A stretch of DNA of 64,000 nt, from assembly GCF_024296925.1 (NCBI RefSeq), contig NZ_CP101125.1:4280501-4344500 (forward strand), read 5' to 3'. This stretch comes from Pseudomonas nunensis. Its GTDB lineage: Bacteria; Pseudomonadota; Gammaproteobacteria; Pseudomonadales; Pseudomonadaceae. This document shows, one piece after another, positions 54,648 through 63,213 of the stretch (position 1 is its first letter; each line of letters starts with the position of its first letter). A program made the position numbers and the translations under genes. A model generated the notes under the pieces. It searched no databases. It was given only the letters and a program-made list of their open reading frames with translations, and had not been told where the DNA came from.

Positions 54648-56306
54648 TTAGTGCGAAACCGCCCCACTCGCCCCCAACCCAGTCTGCGAACGCACAAATT
54701 GCGGGAAAAACAACGCCCGCTCATTGTCAGCCGCAGCAGACTTATCAGTAATCGAGAAAAACCAAATCCCGACAAACGCAATCGCCATCGAAAACAGCGC
54801 CGGATACTCATACGGGAAGATCGCCTTCTCGTGATGCAGAATCTGCACCCAAATGGTCGGCCCAAGCACCATCAAGCCAACAGCACTGATCAGCCCCAAC
54901 CAACCACCGATCATCGCCCCACGAGTAGTCAGCTTCTTCCAATACATCGAAAGCAACAGCACCGGGAAGTTACAGCTCGCCGCAATGGAAAACGCCAAAC
55001 CAACCATGAACGCAATGTTCTGGCTTTCGAACAAAATACCCAAGCCAATCGCCAACACGCCCAGGGCGATGGTGGTGATTTTCGAAACGCGGATCTCGTC
55101 CTTGTCGTTGGCCTTGCCCTTCTTGATCACACTGGCATACAGGTCGTGAGACACCGCCGTAGCACCTGCGAGCGTCAAACCAGCCACAACCGCCAGAATG
55201 GTCGCGAACGCTACCGCCGAGATAAAGCCGAGGAAAATACTGCCACCCACCGCGTTGGCCAAGTGCACCGCCGCCATGTTATTGCCGCCCAACAGCGCGC
55301 CAGCAGCATCCTTGAAGGCCGGATTGGTGCTGACCAGCAGGATCGCGCCGAAGCCGATGATGAAAGTCAGGATATAGAAGTAGCCGATGAAGCCAGTGGC
55401 ATACAGCACGCTTTTACGCGCTTCTTTAGCGTCACTCACAGTGAAGAAGCGCATCAGGATGTGCGGCAGGCCAGCGGTACCGAACATCAGTGCCAGGCCC
55501 AGGGAGAACGCCGAAACCGGATCTTTCACCAGCCCGCCCGGGCTCATGATCGCCTCACCTTTAGGGTGAACCTTGATCGCCTCGGAGAACAGCAGGCTGA
55601 AGTCGAAGTTGACGTGCTTCATCACCATCAGCGCCATGAACGAGGCACCGGACAGCAGCAACACGGCCTTGATGATCTGCACCCAAGTGGTCGCCAGCAT
55701 GCCGCCGAACAGCACGTACATGCACATCAGGATACCGACCAGGATCACCGCCACGTAGTAGTCGAGGCCGAACAGCAGCTGGATCAGCTTGCCGGCACCA
55801 ACCATTTGCGCGATCAGGTAGAACGCCACTACCACCAGCGAACCACAGGCAGACAGCGTGCGGATCTGGGTTTGCCCGAGGCGGTAGGACGCCACGTCGG
55901 CAAAGGTGTATTTACCCAGGTTACGCAGGCGCTCGGCGATCAGGAACAGGATGATCGGCCAGCCCACCAGGAAGCCGATCGAGTAGATCAAGCCGTCGTA
56001 GCCAGAGGTGAACACCAGGGCGGAAATACCCAGGAAGGACGCCGCGGACATGTAGTCACCGGCAATCGCCAGACCGTTCTGGAAACCGGTGATCTTGCCG
56101 CCAGCTGCGTAATAGTCAGCCGCCGAGTTGTTGCGCTTGGAGGCCCAGTAGGTGATGCACAGGGTCAAGCCAACGAACGCGACGAACATCAGGATCGCGG
56201 AAACGTTGAGGGGTTGTTTGTGCACTTCGCCGGTCAGGGCTTCAGCCGCCCAGGCGCCAGGTGCAAAGGCTGCGATGCTCAATAGAGCCATTAGACGCCG
56301 GATCAT
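54648..56306 (-). CDS. actP: Cation/acetate symporter ActP
   Basis: 552 residues, sodium:solute symporter family with 13 or so membrane helices. Its N-terminus is a cleavable-looking signal segment ([14 protein letters not shown]), as in E. coli ActP. SSF features [40 protein letters not shown] and [24 protein letters not shown] segment. It imports acetate and similar short acids. Its start overlaps the stop of the DUF485 gene (ATGA at 56303-56306), so the two are one unit, yjcH-actP. Confidence 0.95.
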   Translation of the reverse strand: MIRRLMALLSIAAFAPGAWAAEALTGEVHKQPLNVSAILMFVAFVGLTLCITYWASKRNNSAADYYAAGGKITGFQNGLAIAGDYMSAASFLGISALVFTSGYDGLIYSIGFLVGWPIILFLIAERLRNLGKYTFADVASYRLGQTQIRTLSACGSLVVVAFYLIAQMVGAGKLIQLLFGLDYYVAVILVGILMCMYVLFGGMLATTWVQIIKAVLLLSGASFMALMVMKHVNFDFSLLFSEAIKVHPKGEAIMSPGGLVKDPVSAFSLGLALMFGTAGLPHILMRFFTVSDAKEARKSVLYATGFIGYFYILTFIIGFGAILLVSTNPAFKDAAGALLGGNNMAAVHLANAVGGSIFLGFISAVAFATILAVVAGLTLAGATAVSHDLYASVIKKGKANDKDEIRVSKITTIALGVLAIGLGILFESQNIAFMVGLAFSIAASCNFPVLLLSMYWKKLTTRGAMIGGWLGLISAVGLMVLGPTIWVQILHHEKAIFPYEYPALFSMAIAFVGIWFFSITDKSAAADNERALFFPQFVRSQTGLGASGAVSH

Positions 56307-56614
56307 TGCTGAGCCTCCTTGAGAATCGCATTGTTCAGGTCGTCGAATTCGCCATTGGCGCGTCGTACATAGATTGCAGTCAGGACAAAGGCCGAAAGAA
56401 TCAGCCCGACACCAATCGGTATCCCCCAGGTAATCGAAGACTCAGGACTGATTTTCGCCCCGAGAATATGCGGCCCGTAAGCAATCAAAAGGATGAATCC
56501 GGAATAGAGTCCAAGCATGATCGCCGAAAGAATCCAGGCGAACTTTTCTCGCTTTCTGACCAGCTCCTTGAAGCGCGGGCTGTTTTGAATCGAGAGGTAA
56601 ATGCTGTCGTTCAT
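56303..56614 (-). CDS. yjcH: DUF485 membrane protein YjcH
   Basis: 103 residues, two membrane helices ([20 protein letters not shown] and [20 protein letters not shown]). The N-terminal [20 protein letters not shown] and tail [20 protein letters not shown] are typical of DUF485 proteins that pair with ActP. Role probably accessory to acetate uptake. The start codon is within an A-rich AAAAACAA motif that matches the Hfq/Crc binding pattern, so catabolite repression at translation is likely. Confidence 0.93.
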   Translation of the reverse strand: MNDSIYLSIQNSPRFKELVRKREKFAWILSAIMLGLYSGFILLIAYGPHILGAKISPESSITWGIPIGVGLILSAFVLTAIYVRRANGEFDDLNNAILKEAQQ

Positions 56615-56621
56615 TGTTTTT
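56614..56621 (-). promoter_or_regulatory. Possible Hfq/Crc (CA/A-rich) site at the yjcH start
   Basis: Minus strand AAAAACAA just before and including the first A of the ATG fits AANAANAA, the Hfq/Crc target pattern of Pseudomonas, and directly follows the GAGGAT ribosome binding site. Inference from motif and position. Confidence 0.5.
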
Positions 56622-56743
56622 ATCCTCGCAGCACAGATTATTGTTAGAACGTAGCCACTTTATGCGGCTGCGGGATGGGTTCCAGACGACCTTAGTATTA
56701 GAACGACATGACAGAATCGCCATTTTTCAGCATGCATCAAACA

Positions 56744-56836
56744 TTGTGAGAGCGGGCTTGCTCGCGAAGGCGGCGTGACAGTCAACGAATAGGTTGAATG
56801 TTACGGCCTCTTCGCGAGCAAGCCCGCTCCCACAGG
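56744..56836. repeat. REPIN
   Basis: Inverted pair of the GTGGGAGCGGGCTTGCTCGC class between yjcH and the betX terminator; the left copy has an A for G in the GTGGGAG start (TGTGAGAGCGGG). Confidence 0.92.
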
Positions 56837-56843
56837 GAAAAAC

Positions 56844-56878
56844 AAAAGGCCCCTTGGCAGTTATGCCAAGGGGCCTTG
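56844..56878 (-). terminator. Rho-independent terminator of betX
   Basis: AAAAGGCCCCTTGGCA-GTTA-TGCCAAGGGGCCTT: a 14-bp stem, 31 bases beyond the betX stop on the minus strand. Confidence 0.93.
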
Positions 56879-56908
56879 AGAGGTACTGACTAGACGCTTG
56901 CGATCAAA

Positions 56909-57760
56909 TCACTTGGTCCATTCGGCAACGCGGTCCGGGTGTTTAGCCACCCAATCCTTGGCAGCGGCTTCAGGTTTGGCACCATCCTGGATGGCCAGCA
57001 TGACTTCGCCGATTTCGTCTTTCGACGCCCACTGGAAGTTTTTCAGGAACTTGGCCACTTCCGGTGCTTTGGTCGCCAGTTCTTTGCTGCCGATGCTGTT
57101 TACGGTTTCAGCAGCGCCATATACGCCTTTCGGGTCGTCGAGGAAGCGCAGTTTCCACTTGGCGAACATCCAGTGCGGCACCCAACCGGTGACGGCGATG
57201 GATTCGTTTTTCTTCTCGGCGCGGGTCAGCTCGGCAATCATGCCGGCGCCGGAACTGGCCTTGAGGGTGTAGTTGCTCAGGCCGTAATCCTTGATCGCCT
57301 GATCAGTCTTGAGCATCACGCCCGAACCGGCGTCGATGCCCACGATGCGGCCCTTGAAGCTGTCATCAGTTTTCAGATCGTCGATGGTCTTGGCTTTCAC
57401 GTATTCCGGCACGATCAGGCCGATTTTCGCGTCCTTGAAGTTCGGGCCGTAATCGACGACCTGATCCTTGTTCTTGGTCCAGTATTCGCCGTGGGTCACG
57501 GGCAGCCACGCGGAGAGCATGGCGTCGAGTTTGCCGGTGGCCACGCCCTGCCACATGATCCCGGTGGCGACGGCTTGCAGCTTCACGTCATAACCGAGTT
57601 TCTGCTTGATCACTTCGGCGGCCACGTGAGTGGTCGCAACGCTGTCGGACCAACCGTCAACGTAACCGATGCTCAGGGTTTTGCTCTCGGCATTGGCGAA
57701 TGTGGAGCCAATCGCAAGTACCAGAGCGGCACTCGCGCCTAAAAGTCGTCGCATCTTCAT
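56909..57760 (-). CDS. betX: Glycine betaine-type ABC transporter substrate-binding protein
   Basis: 283 residues. Sec signal peptide (about 1-25, ending GSTFANA-ES). OpuAC fold with IGYVDGWSDSVATTHVAAEV and the aromatic residues that form a quaternary-amine cage (for example in MLSAWLPVTHGEYW, VTGWVPHWMF). No permease or ATPase gene is adjacent, so it is an orphan that would use a core transporter elsewhere. In P. aeruginosa the orphan betaine-binding BetX is, as I recall, next to actP; the name is given by this synteny and by family. GGAAG is five bases before the ATG. Confidence 0.82.
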   Translation of the reverse strand: MKMRRLLGASAALVLAIGSTFANAESKTLSIGYVDGWSDSVATTHVAAEVIKQKLGYDVKLQAVATGIMWQGVATGKLDAMLSAWLPVTHGEYWTKNKDQVVDYGPNFKDAKIGLIVPEYVKAKTIDDLKTDDSFKGRIVGIDAGSGVMLKTDQAIKDYGLSNYTLKASSGAGMIAELTRAEKKNESIAVTGWVPHWMFAKWKLRFLDDPKGVYGAAETVNSIGSKELATKAPEVAKFLKNFQWASKDEIGEVMLAIQDGAKPEAAAKDWVAKHPDRVAEWTK

Positions 57761-58102
57761 CGTTACTTCCCCGAAAGTGCTGCGCCCGACGGATGCCGAG
57801 CGGCGTCAACGTATTGTTATGGTGCGAAGCGCCCCATCACGCCTCACCGCAAACTCGTTCGATCGTCAGCGTGATTTAGCAATGAGAACACTGACGCCTC
57901 GATAATCAACCTCACGACATCAGCGACCTGTGCTGCCAGCGACCTCAAGGCATCGAGAAACGACATCAGAACGCCATTAATCGTGAGCACCCTAAACAAC
58001 CCGTCCGATCCGCCCGAACTTTGCATGTCAAAATCATGCAGGCCACCAAGCCCGGGGCAAATGCAGGTAACATGCGCGCCTTTGCTCCCAGACGGCCTGA
58101 CC
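57761..58102. other. Divergent gap between betX and the GH17 gene
   Basis: 342 bases. A GTG-started frame that joins the GH17 gene runs through part of it (from 57983) but the added residues lack any protein character. The inverted-repeat-like or regulator sites I looked for were not convincing. Confidence 0.4.
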
Positions 58103-59656
58103 ATGCCCGCGACATCACGCTTTCCTTTTTTGGCTTATCTTTTCGCCTGCCTGCTCGGGCTGTTTGCCCTCGGTGGTTTCTGGTACGGCCTCGGTAAACC
58201 GGTGATCCTGCCGGACGTCGCCAGCGCCACGCACAAGTTGCAATGCGCCTCCTACACCCCGTTCGACAAGGACCAATCGCCGTTCGACCAGCCGTTCAAG
58301 TTGCGCCCGGAGCGCATGGACGCCGACCTCGCGCTGCTGTCCAAAAGCTTCGAATGCATCCGCACCTATTCCATGACCGGCCTCGAGGCCCTGCCCGATC
58401 TGGCGCGCAAGCACGGGTTGAAGCTGATGATCGGTGCCTGGGTCAACAGCAATCCGGTGGACACCGCCAAGGAAGTCGAGCTGCTGATTGCCTCGGCCAA
58501 CGCCAACCCGGACGTGGTGACCTCAGTGATCGTCGGCAACGAAGCGTTGCTGCGCAAGGAAGTCACTGGCGCACAACTGGCCAAGCTGATTAATCAGGTC
58601 AAAAGCCAGATCAAACAGCCCGTCACCTATGCCGACGTGTGGGAGTTCTGGCTCAAGCACCCGGAAGTCGCCCCGGCGGTGGATTTCCTGACTATTCACT
58701 TGCTGCCGTACTGGGAAGATGATCCGTCGAACATCGACGCCGCCCTGCAACACGTGGCCGAAGTGCGTCAGGTGTTCGGCAACAAATTTGCGCCCAAGGA
58801 TGTGTTGATCGGTGAAACCGGCTGGCCGAGCGAAGGCCGCCAACGTGAAACCGCGCTGCCGAGCCGGGTCAACGAAGCCAAGTTCATCCGTGGTTTTGTC
58901 GCCATGGCCGAAGAGCAAAACTGGCATTACAACCTGATCGAGGCTTTTGACCAGCCGTGGAAACGTGCCAGTGAAGGTGCGGTCGGCGGCTATTGGGGGC
59001 TGTTCGATGCCGATCGCCAAGACAAAGGCGTGTTGGCCGGTCCGGTATCGAACGTTCCTTATTGGTCGCAATGGCTGGCGGTGGGCGGCTTGATCTTCCT
59101 CGGCACGCTGCTGCTGGGCGGTCGGGTTCGCAGCACCCGCGCCGCGTTGGTGCTGCCGCTATTGGGCGCACTGGCGGCCTGCTCGATCGGGGCTTGGGGC
59201 GATCTGGCGCGGGTGACTACCCGTTTCGCCAGTGAATGGTTGTGGGTCGGTTTGCTGACGGCGTTGAATCTGCTGGTGCTGGCGCATGCCGCGCTGACGC
59301 TGAGCGCTCGCACCGGTTGGCGTGAACGCGCCTTCAATGTGCTGGAACGTCGGGCGGGTTGGCTGGTGGCAGCCGCAGGCTTTGCGGCGGCGGTGATGAT
59401 GCTGGAACTGGTGTTCGACCCGCGTTATCGCAGTTTCCCTAGCGTCGCGTTTATCCTGCCGGCGCTGGTGTACCTGTGCCGTCCGGTGAATGTGCCGCGT
59501 CGGGAGATTGCCTTGCTGACCTTCATCATCGGTGCCGGCATTGCGCCGCAGCTGTTTCGTGAAGGGCTGCAGAATCAGCAGGCCTGGGGTTGGGCGCTGG
59601 TGAGTGTGTTGATGGTGGCTGCGTTGTGGCGTTGTTTGCGGGTTCGTAAAGGCTGA
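58103..59656 (+). CDS. Glycoside hydrolase family 17-like membrane glucan enzyme
   Basis: 517 residues from the ATG at 58103 (MPATSRFPFLAYLFACLLGL). One N-terminal membrane helix, then a GH17-like TIM barrel (CIRTYSMTGLEALPDLARKH; SVIVGNEALLRKEVTG with the acid/base Glu; DVLIGETGWPSEGRQRETAL with the nucleophile Glu), then about six to seven C-terminal membrane helices. Related proteins are annotated beta-(1,6)-glucan synthase or beta-1,3-glucosyltransferase, active at the periplasmic face on glucans such as osmoregulated periplasmic glucans. No GT2 synthase gene is next to it, so it may modify glucans made elsewhere. A weak ribosome binding site leaves the exact start uncertain. Confidence 0.85.
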   Translation: MPATSRFPFLAYLFACLLGLFALGGFWYGLGKPVILPDVASATHKLQCASYTPFDKDQSPFDQPFKLRPERMDADLALLSKSFECIRTYSMTGLEALPDLARKHGLKLMIGAWVNSNPVDTAKEVELLIASANANPDVVTSVIVGNEALLRKEVTGAQLAKLINQVKSQIKQPVTYADVWEFWLKHPEVAPAVDFLTIHLLPYWEDDPSNIDAALQHVAEVRQVFGNKFAPKDVLIGETGWPSEGRQRETALPSRVNEAKFIRGFVAMAEEQNWHYNLIEAFDQPWKRASEGAVGGYWGLFDADRQDKGVLAGPVSNVPYWSQWLAVGGLIFLGTLLLGGRVRSTRAALVLPLLGALAACSIGAWGDLARVTTRFASEWLWVGLLTALNLLVLAHAALTLSARTGWRERAFNVLERRAGWLVAAAGFAAAVMMLELVFDPRYRSFPSVAFILPALVYLCRPVNVPRREIALLTFIIGAGIAPQLFREGLQNQQAWGWALVSVLMVAALWRCLRVRKG

Positions 59657-59672
59657 TCTTTAGCGCTGCTGG

Positions 59673-59770
59673 CGGCCTCTTCGCGGGCAAGCCTCGCTCC
59701 TACAGGGTTACCCGTTCACAAATGATGTGTACGACAAAAATCTGTAGGAGCGAGGCTTGCCCGCGAAGAC
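59673..59770. repeat. REPIN
   Basis: Inverted pair of the TGTAGGAGCGAGGCTTGCCC class between the convergent GH17 and the 122-residue membrane protein genes. Confidence 0.93.
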
Positions 59771-59776
59771 TGACTG

Positions 59777-60145
59777 TCAGGCGCTACGCGACGCCCGGAC
59801 CAACCGCAATGCCGCAATCACCACCGCAAACACCGCCAGCGTCGTGTTGTACAACGCCAACGCCGGGAACCCCAGCACCAGCGCCAACACCGCCAGCCAC
59901 CACCCTGCCCGGCCCGGTACGACAAAACCGATCACTGCTGCGGCCACTGCGCCCCAGCCCAAGACCTTGAAGTGGATCATCAGCCCGAGGTTCGACCGAA
60001 CCTGGCATTCCCAGCGACTCGCCTCGTCCACGCAGAGGCCGACCCATTGCGCATCCTCCATGAAGCCATAACGCGCGCCATAACTGGCGGCCAGCCATAA
60101 AGGCAGCAAAACAAGCAGCAGAATCACGGGCAGACGGCGGGACAT
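59777..60145 (-). CDS. Hypothetical membrane protein (122 residues)
   Basis: Starts MSRRLPVILLLVLLPLWLAA with GGAG six bases upstream. Three hydrophobic segments: about 6-24, 62-80 and 86-106. A periplasmic loop contains two Cys (LCVDEASRWECQVRS) that could form a disulfide. It has the general look of Pseudomonas-conserved inner-membrane proteins; no function known. It lies directly beside a REPIN on its 3' side and is divergent from the alpha/beta hydrolase gene. Confidence 0.82.
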   Translation of the reverse strand: MSRRLPVILLLVLLPLWLAASYGARYGFMEDAQWVGLCVDEASRWECQVRSNLGLMIHFKVLGWGAVAAAVIGFVVPGRAGWWLAVLALVLGFPALALYNTTLAVFAVVIAALRLVRASRSA

Positions 60146-60369
60146 GAAGCACTCCAATAGACGAAAACGGCCGCCAGCTTAATCCCCCGGCGGCCTTGTG
60201 CAAGCGTTAACAACAGTTAACTGGGCAACGAATCGCTGCAAAGTGTATCGTCCAGCTACTATTACTCCGAATTTAGCCCTGATTGGTGCCGATCCATGGC
60301 ACTTTGGCGCAAACCCCGTGGTCATAGCCTGCGAACTTCATTCGGCACCTTTCTCTAAGGGATCTAGTC

Positions 60370-61668
60370 ATGCTCCGTTCCTTGCGCTTCGCCGCCCTGT
60401 TTGGCGGCCTTATTTTGAGTGCGTCCGCACTGGCGGTCGATATCGACGCCGCCAGCTATGGCTACCCCTTGACCAACCCGTTCGAGGCAACAATTGCCAC
60501 GACTCCACCGGAGTTGCGCCCGGAGTTGCCGGCCAACGAAGACATCAATCAGCAGGACCGCAGCGTGCGGTTGCGCCCGGAGCGTGAATTCAGCCTGCCA
60601 GACAACTTCTGGCCGGTGAAAAAACTCACCTACCGCATTGCGACCCAGGATCACGCCGCCCCGCTGATTTTCCTGATCGCCGGCACCGGCGCGCGCTATG
60701 ACAGCAGCCTCAACGAATACCTGAAAAAGCTCTACTACAAGGCTGGCTACCACGTCGTGCAGCTCTCATCGCCCACCAGCTTTGACTTCATGAGCGCCGC
60801 TTCACGTTTCGCGACACCCGGTATCACCAAGGAAGACGCCGAAGACATGTACCGGGTGATGCAGGCCGTACGGGCGCAAAACCCGAAAACGCCAGTCACC
60901 GAGTACTACCTGACCGGCTATAGCCTGGGCGCCCTGGATGCCGCGTTCGTCGCGCACCTGGACGAAACCCGTCGCAGCTTCAACTTCAAGAAAGTCTTGT
61001 TGCTGAACCCGCCGGTCAACCTCTACACCTCGATCACCAACCTCGACAAGCTGGTACAAACCGAGGTCAAGGGCATCAACAACAGCACCACTTTCTATGA
61101 GCTGGTGCTGAACAAACTGACCCGTTACTTCCAGCAAAAAGGCTACATCGACCTCAACGATGCCCTGCTCTATGACTTCCAGCAGTCCAAGCAGCACCTG
61201 ACCAACGAACAGATGGCCATGCTGATCGGCACCTCGTTCCGCTTCTCGGCGGCCGACATTGCCTTTACCTCCGACCTGATCAACCGCCGTGGCCTGATCA
61301 CGCCGCCGAAGTACCCGATTACCGAAGGCACCAGCCTCACGCCGTTCCTCAAGCGCGCGCTGCAATGCGACTTCGACTGCTACATCACTGAACAAGTCAT
61401 CCCGATGTGGCGCGCCCGCACCGACGGCGGCAGCCTGCTGCAACTGATCGACCAGGTGAGTTTGTATGCGCTGAAGGATTACCTGCACGACAGCCCGAAA
61501 ATCTCGGTCATGCACAATGCCGACGACGTGATTCTCGGCCCTGGCGACCTGGGCTTCCTGCGCCGGACCTTCGGCGATCGCCTGACCGTTTACCCATTGG
61601 GCGGCCATTGCGGCAACCTTAACTATCGCGTCAACAGCGACGCCATGCTGGAGTTCTTCCGTGGCTAA
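60370..61668 (+). CDS. Exported alpha/beta-hydrolase-like protein
   Basis: 432 residues. Sec signal peptide (about 1-22, SASALA-VD). Alpha/beta-hydrolase features: PLIFLIAGTGARYDSSLNEY, nucleophile Ser in YYLTGYSLGALDAAFVAH, Asp in SVMHNADDVILGPGDL and His in YPLGGHCGNLNYRV. Homologues are often misannotated as serine/threonine protein kinase; no kinase motif is present. Its stop overlaps the start of the MlaA-like gene by 8 bases, so both are made together; a lipase or esterase role in phospholipid turnover in the periplasm is a reasonable inference. Confidence 0.85.
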   Translation: MLRSLRFAALFGGLILSASALAVDIDAASYGYPLTNPFEATIATTPPELRPELPANEDINQQDRSVRLRPEREFSLPDNFWPVKKLTYRIATQDHAAPLIFLIAGTGARYDSSLNEYLKKLYYKAGYHVVQLSSPTSFDFMSAASRFATPGITKEDAEDMYRVMQAVRAQNPKTPVTEYYLTGYSLGALDAAFVAHLDETRRSFNFKKVLLLNPPVNLYTSITNLDKLVQTEVKGINNSTTFYELVLNKLTRYFQQKGYIDLNDALLYDFQQSKQHLTNEQMAMLIGTSFRFSAADIAFTSDLINRRGLITPPKYPITEGTSLTPFLKRALQCDFDCYITEQVIPMWRARTDGGSLLQLIDQVSLYALKDYLHDSPKISVMHNADDVILGPGDLGFLRRTFGDRLTVYPLGGHCGNLNYRVNSDAMLEFFRG

Positions 61669-62449
61669 ATATCTCCTGCTTATCGCAGCGTTACTCTGTG
61701 CAGGCGTCGCCAATGCCGACAACAGCAAAGCCAACGCGCCGGTCGTGATCGACAATGACGGTTTCAAGGAACCGTTGAGCAAACTCAAGTTCAACCCGGG
61801 GCTGGATCAGCGCGAGTTCGAACGTTCGACGCTCAACGCACTGGCCGTCTACGACCCGCTGGAAGAGTGGAACCGCCGGGTCTACCACTTCAACTACCGC
61901 TTCGACCAATGGGTGTTCCTGCCGGTGGTCGATGGCTATCGTTACATCACCCCGAGCTTTCTGCGTACCGGTGTGAGTAACTTCTTCAACAACCTGGGTG
62001 ACGTGCCAAACCTGCTCAACAGCATGTTGCAGCTGAAGGGCCACCGCTCGCTGGAAACCACCGCGCGCCTGCTGCTCAACACCACCATCGGCGTTGCCGG
62101 CCTGTGGGACCCGGCCACCGCCATGGGCCTGCCGCGCCAGAGCGAAGACTTCGGTCAGACCCTGGGTTTCTACGGCGTACCGAGCGGTGCCTACTTCGTG
62201 CTGCCAATCCTCGGCCCGTCCAACCTGCGTGATACCGCAGGCCTGGTGGTCGATTACACCGGCGAGGCGGCGGTCAACTTCCTGAACGTCTCCGAAGTCA
62301 GCTCCAACCACCCGGAAATCTGGGTCCTGCGCGGCGTCGACAAGCGCTACCAGACCAGCTTCCGCTACGGTCAGCTGAACTCGCCGTTCGAGTATGAAAA
62401 GGTGCGTTACGTGTACACCGAGTCGCGCAAGTTGCAGATCGCCGAGTGA
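61661..62449 (+). CDS. MlaA/VacJ-family protein
   Basis: 262 residues, GTG start within the end of the preceding gene. VacJ/MlaA features: YDPLEEWNRRVYHFNYRFDQ, FFNNLGDVPNLLNSMLQLKG, LPRQSEDFGQTLGFYGVPSG, YFVLPILGPSNLRDTAGLVV. MlaA removes misplaced phospholipids from the outer leaflet of the outer membrane and passes them to MlaC. The N-terminus is a signal peptide ending GVANA-DN without a lipobox Cys, unlike MlaA of E. coli, so it would not be lipid-anchored; the Cys in ALLCAG is not in a lipobox. It may be a second MlaA of the genome. Paired with the alpha/beta hydrolase gene. Confidence 0.9.
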   Translation: MAKYLLLIAALLCAGVANADNSKANAPVVIDNDGFKEPLSKLKFNPGLDQREFERSTLNALAVYDPLEEWNRRVYHFNYRFDQWVFLPVVDGYRYITPSFLRTGVSNFFNNLGDVPNLLNSMLQLKGHRSLETTARLLLNTTIGVAGLWDPATAMGLPRQSEDFGQTLGFYGVPSGAYFVLPILGPSNLRDTAGLVVDYTGEAAVNFLNVSEVSSNHPEIWVLRGVDKRYQTSFRYGQLNSPFEYEKVRYVYTESRKLQIAE

Positions 62450-62499
62450 CAACCCGTGCCGCCGCCGAGTGCATTTGATGCCTCGGCGGCGGCAACTTT

Positions 62500-63108
62500 T
62501 CAGGCATCGACTACCAGCACCTGACCGGTGATGAAACCGTCTACCGATCGCTCGAACGCCTTGCCAACCAGACTGCCCGGTACTGGCTGGAAACCCGGCA
62601 TCATCTCGCCATAAACATCCCACGCCTCGGTCAGCACGGTCGGATTGACCACGTTGATGCGGATGCCTCTCGGCAATTCATTGGCAACGCATTTGACGAA
62701 GGTATCAATCGCACCGCTGGTGGTGGCGTCTGCAATGGCCCAAGGGATAGGTTTCAAGTTCAGGATCCCGGAGATCAAGGTGAATGATCCGCCGTCAGCA
62801 ATGTACTCAGCGCCTATTTTGACCAGATTGATCTGGCCGATCAGTTTGCTGCCAATGGTGGTGTCCCACTGCTCTGCGGTCATGTCCATAAACGGCGCGT
62901 ACTCACAAACACCTACTGTATTAACGACTGCATCAAACTTGCCAATCGTTTTGAATAGCTGAACGATGGACGCCGGATCAGTGATATCGACTTTATAATC
63001 ACACCCTCCCCCAGAGCGACTTGCGGTAATTACGCGATGTTTGCTCATGCCCGATATTGCCGCCCGGCCCATTTTCCCCTGTGCACCAATCACAATTACA
63101 GTCTTCAT
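62500..63108 (-). CDS. SDR-family protein lacking the usual catalytic residues
   Basis: 202 residues. Rossmann fold with IVIGAQGKMGRAAISGMSKH (glycine-rich NAD(P) motif), DAVVNTVGVCEYAPF (in place of NNAG), ISGILNLKPIPWAIADATTS, and a C-terminal INVVNPTVLTEAWDVYGE. Aligning against ordinary SDRs, the Tyr and Lys of YxxxK appear as Asp and Ser in the AIADATTSGAIDTF segment. Such SDRs (similar to the Lin1944-type group) bind nucleotide but have no known reaction. Divergent from a LysR gene with 105 bases between. Confidence 0.88.
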   Translation of the reverse strand: MKTVIVIGAQGKMGRAAISGMSKHRVITASRSGGGCDYKVDITDPASIVQLFKTIGKFDAVVNTVGVCEYAPFMDMTAEQWDTTIGSKLIGQINLVKIGAEYIADGGSFTLISGILNLKPIPWAIADATTSGAIDTFVKCVANELPRGIRINVVNPTVLTEAWDVYGEMMPGFQPVPGSLVGKAFERSVDGFITGQVLVVDA

Positions 63109-63191
63109 AAATCACTCATCATTAGAAAAAGTATTTTGTTGAAACCGCTGGCAGTCTAAAAAACCGGCGATACAATAAAAAACAATCTTTC

Positions 63192-63208
63192 CTTGTAAGT
63201 GATACAAG
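63192..63208. promoter_or_regulatory. LysR-type palindrome in the SDR/LysR gap
   Basis: CTTGTA-AGTGA-TACAAG has perfect 6-bp arms and contains T-N11-A (TGTAAGTGATACA), the LysR-box pattern. It lies five bases before the LysR gene start codon and about 84 bases upstream of the SDR start codon, suited for autoregulation and activation of the divergent gene. Confidence 0.65.
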
Positions 63209-63213
63209 CAATC

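Noticed and set aside
56645..56700. Possible sigma-54 promoter (GG-N10-GC) before yjcH
   Set aside because: Apart from the GG and GC dinucleotides the sequence does not match TGGCACG-N4-TTGC.
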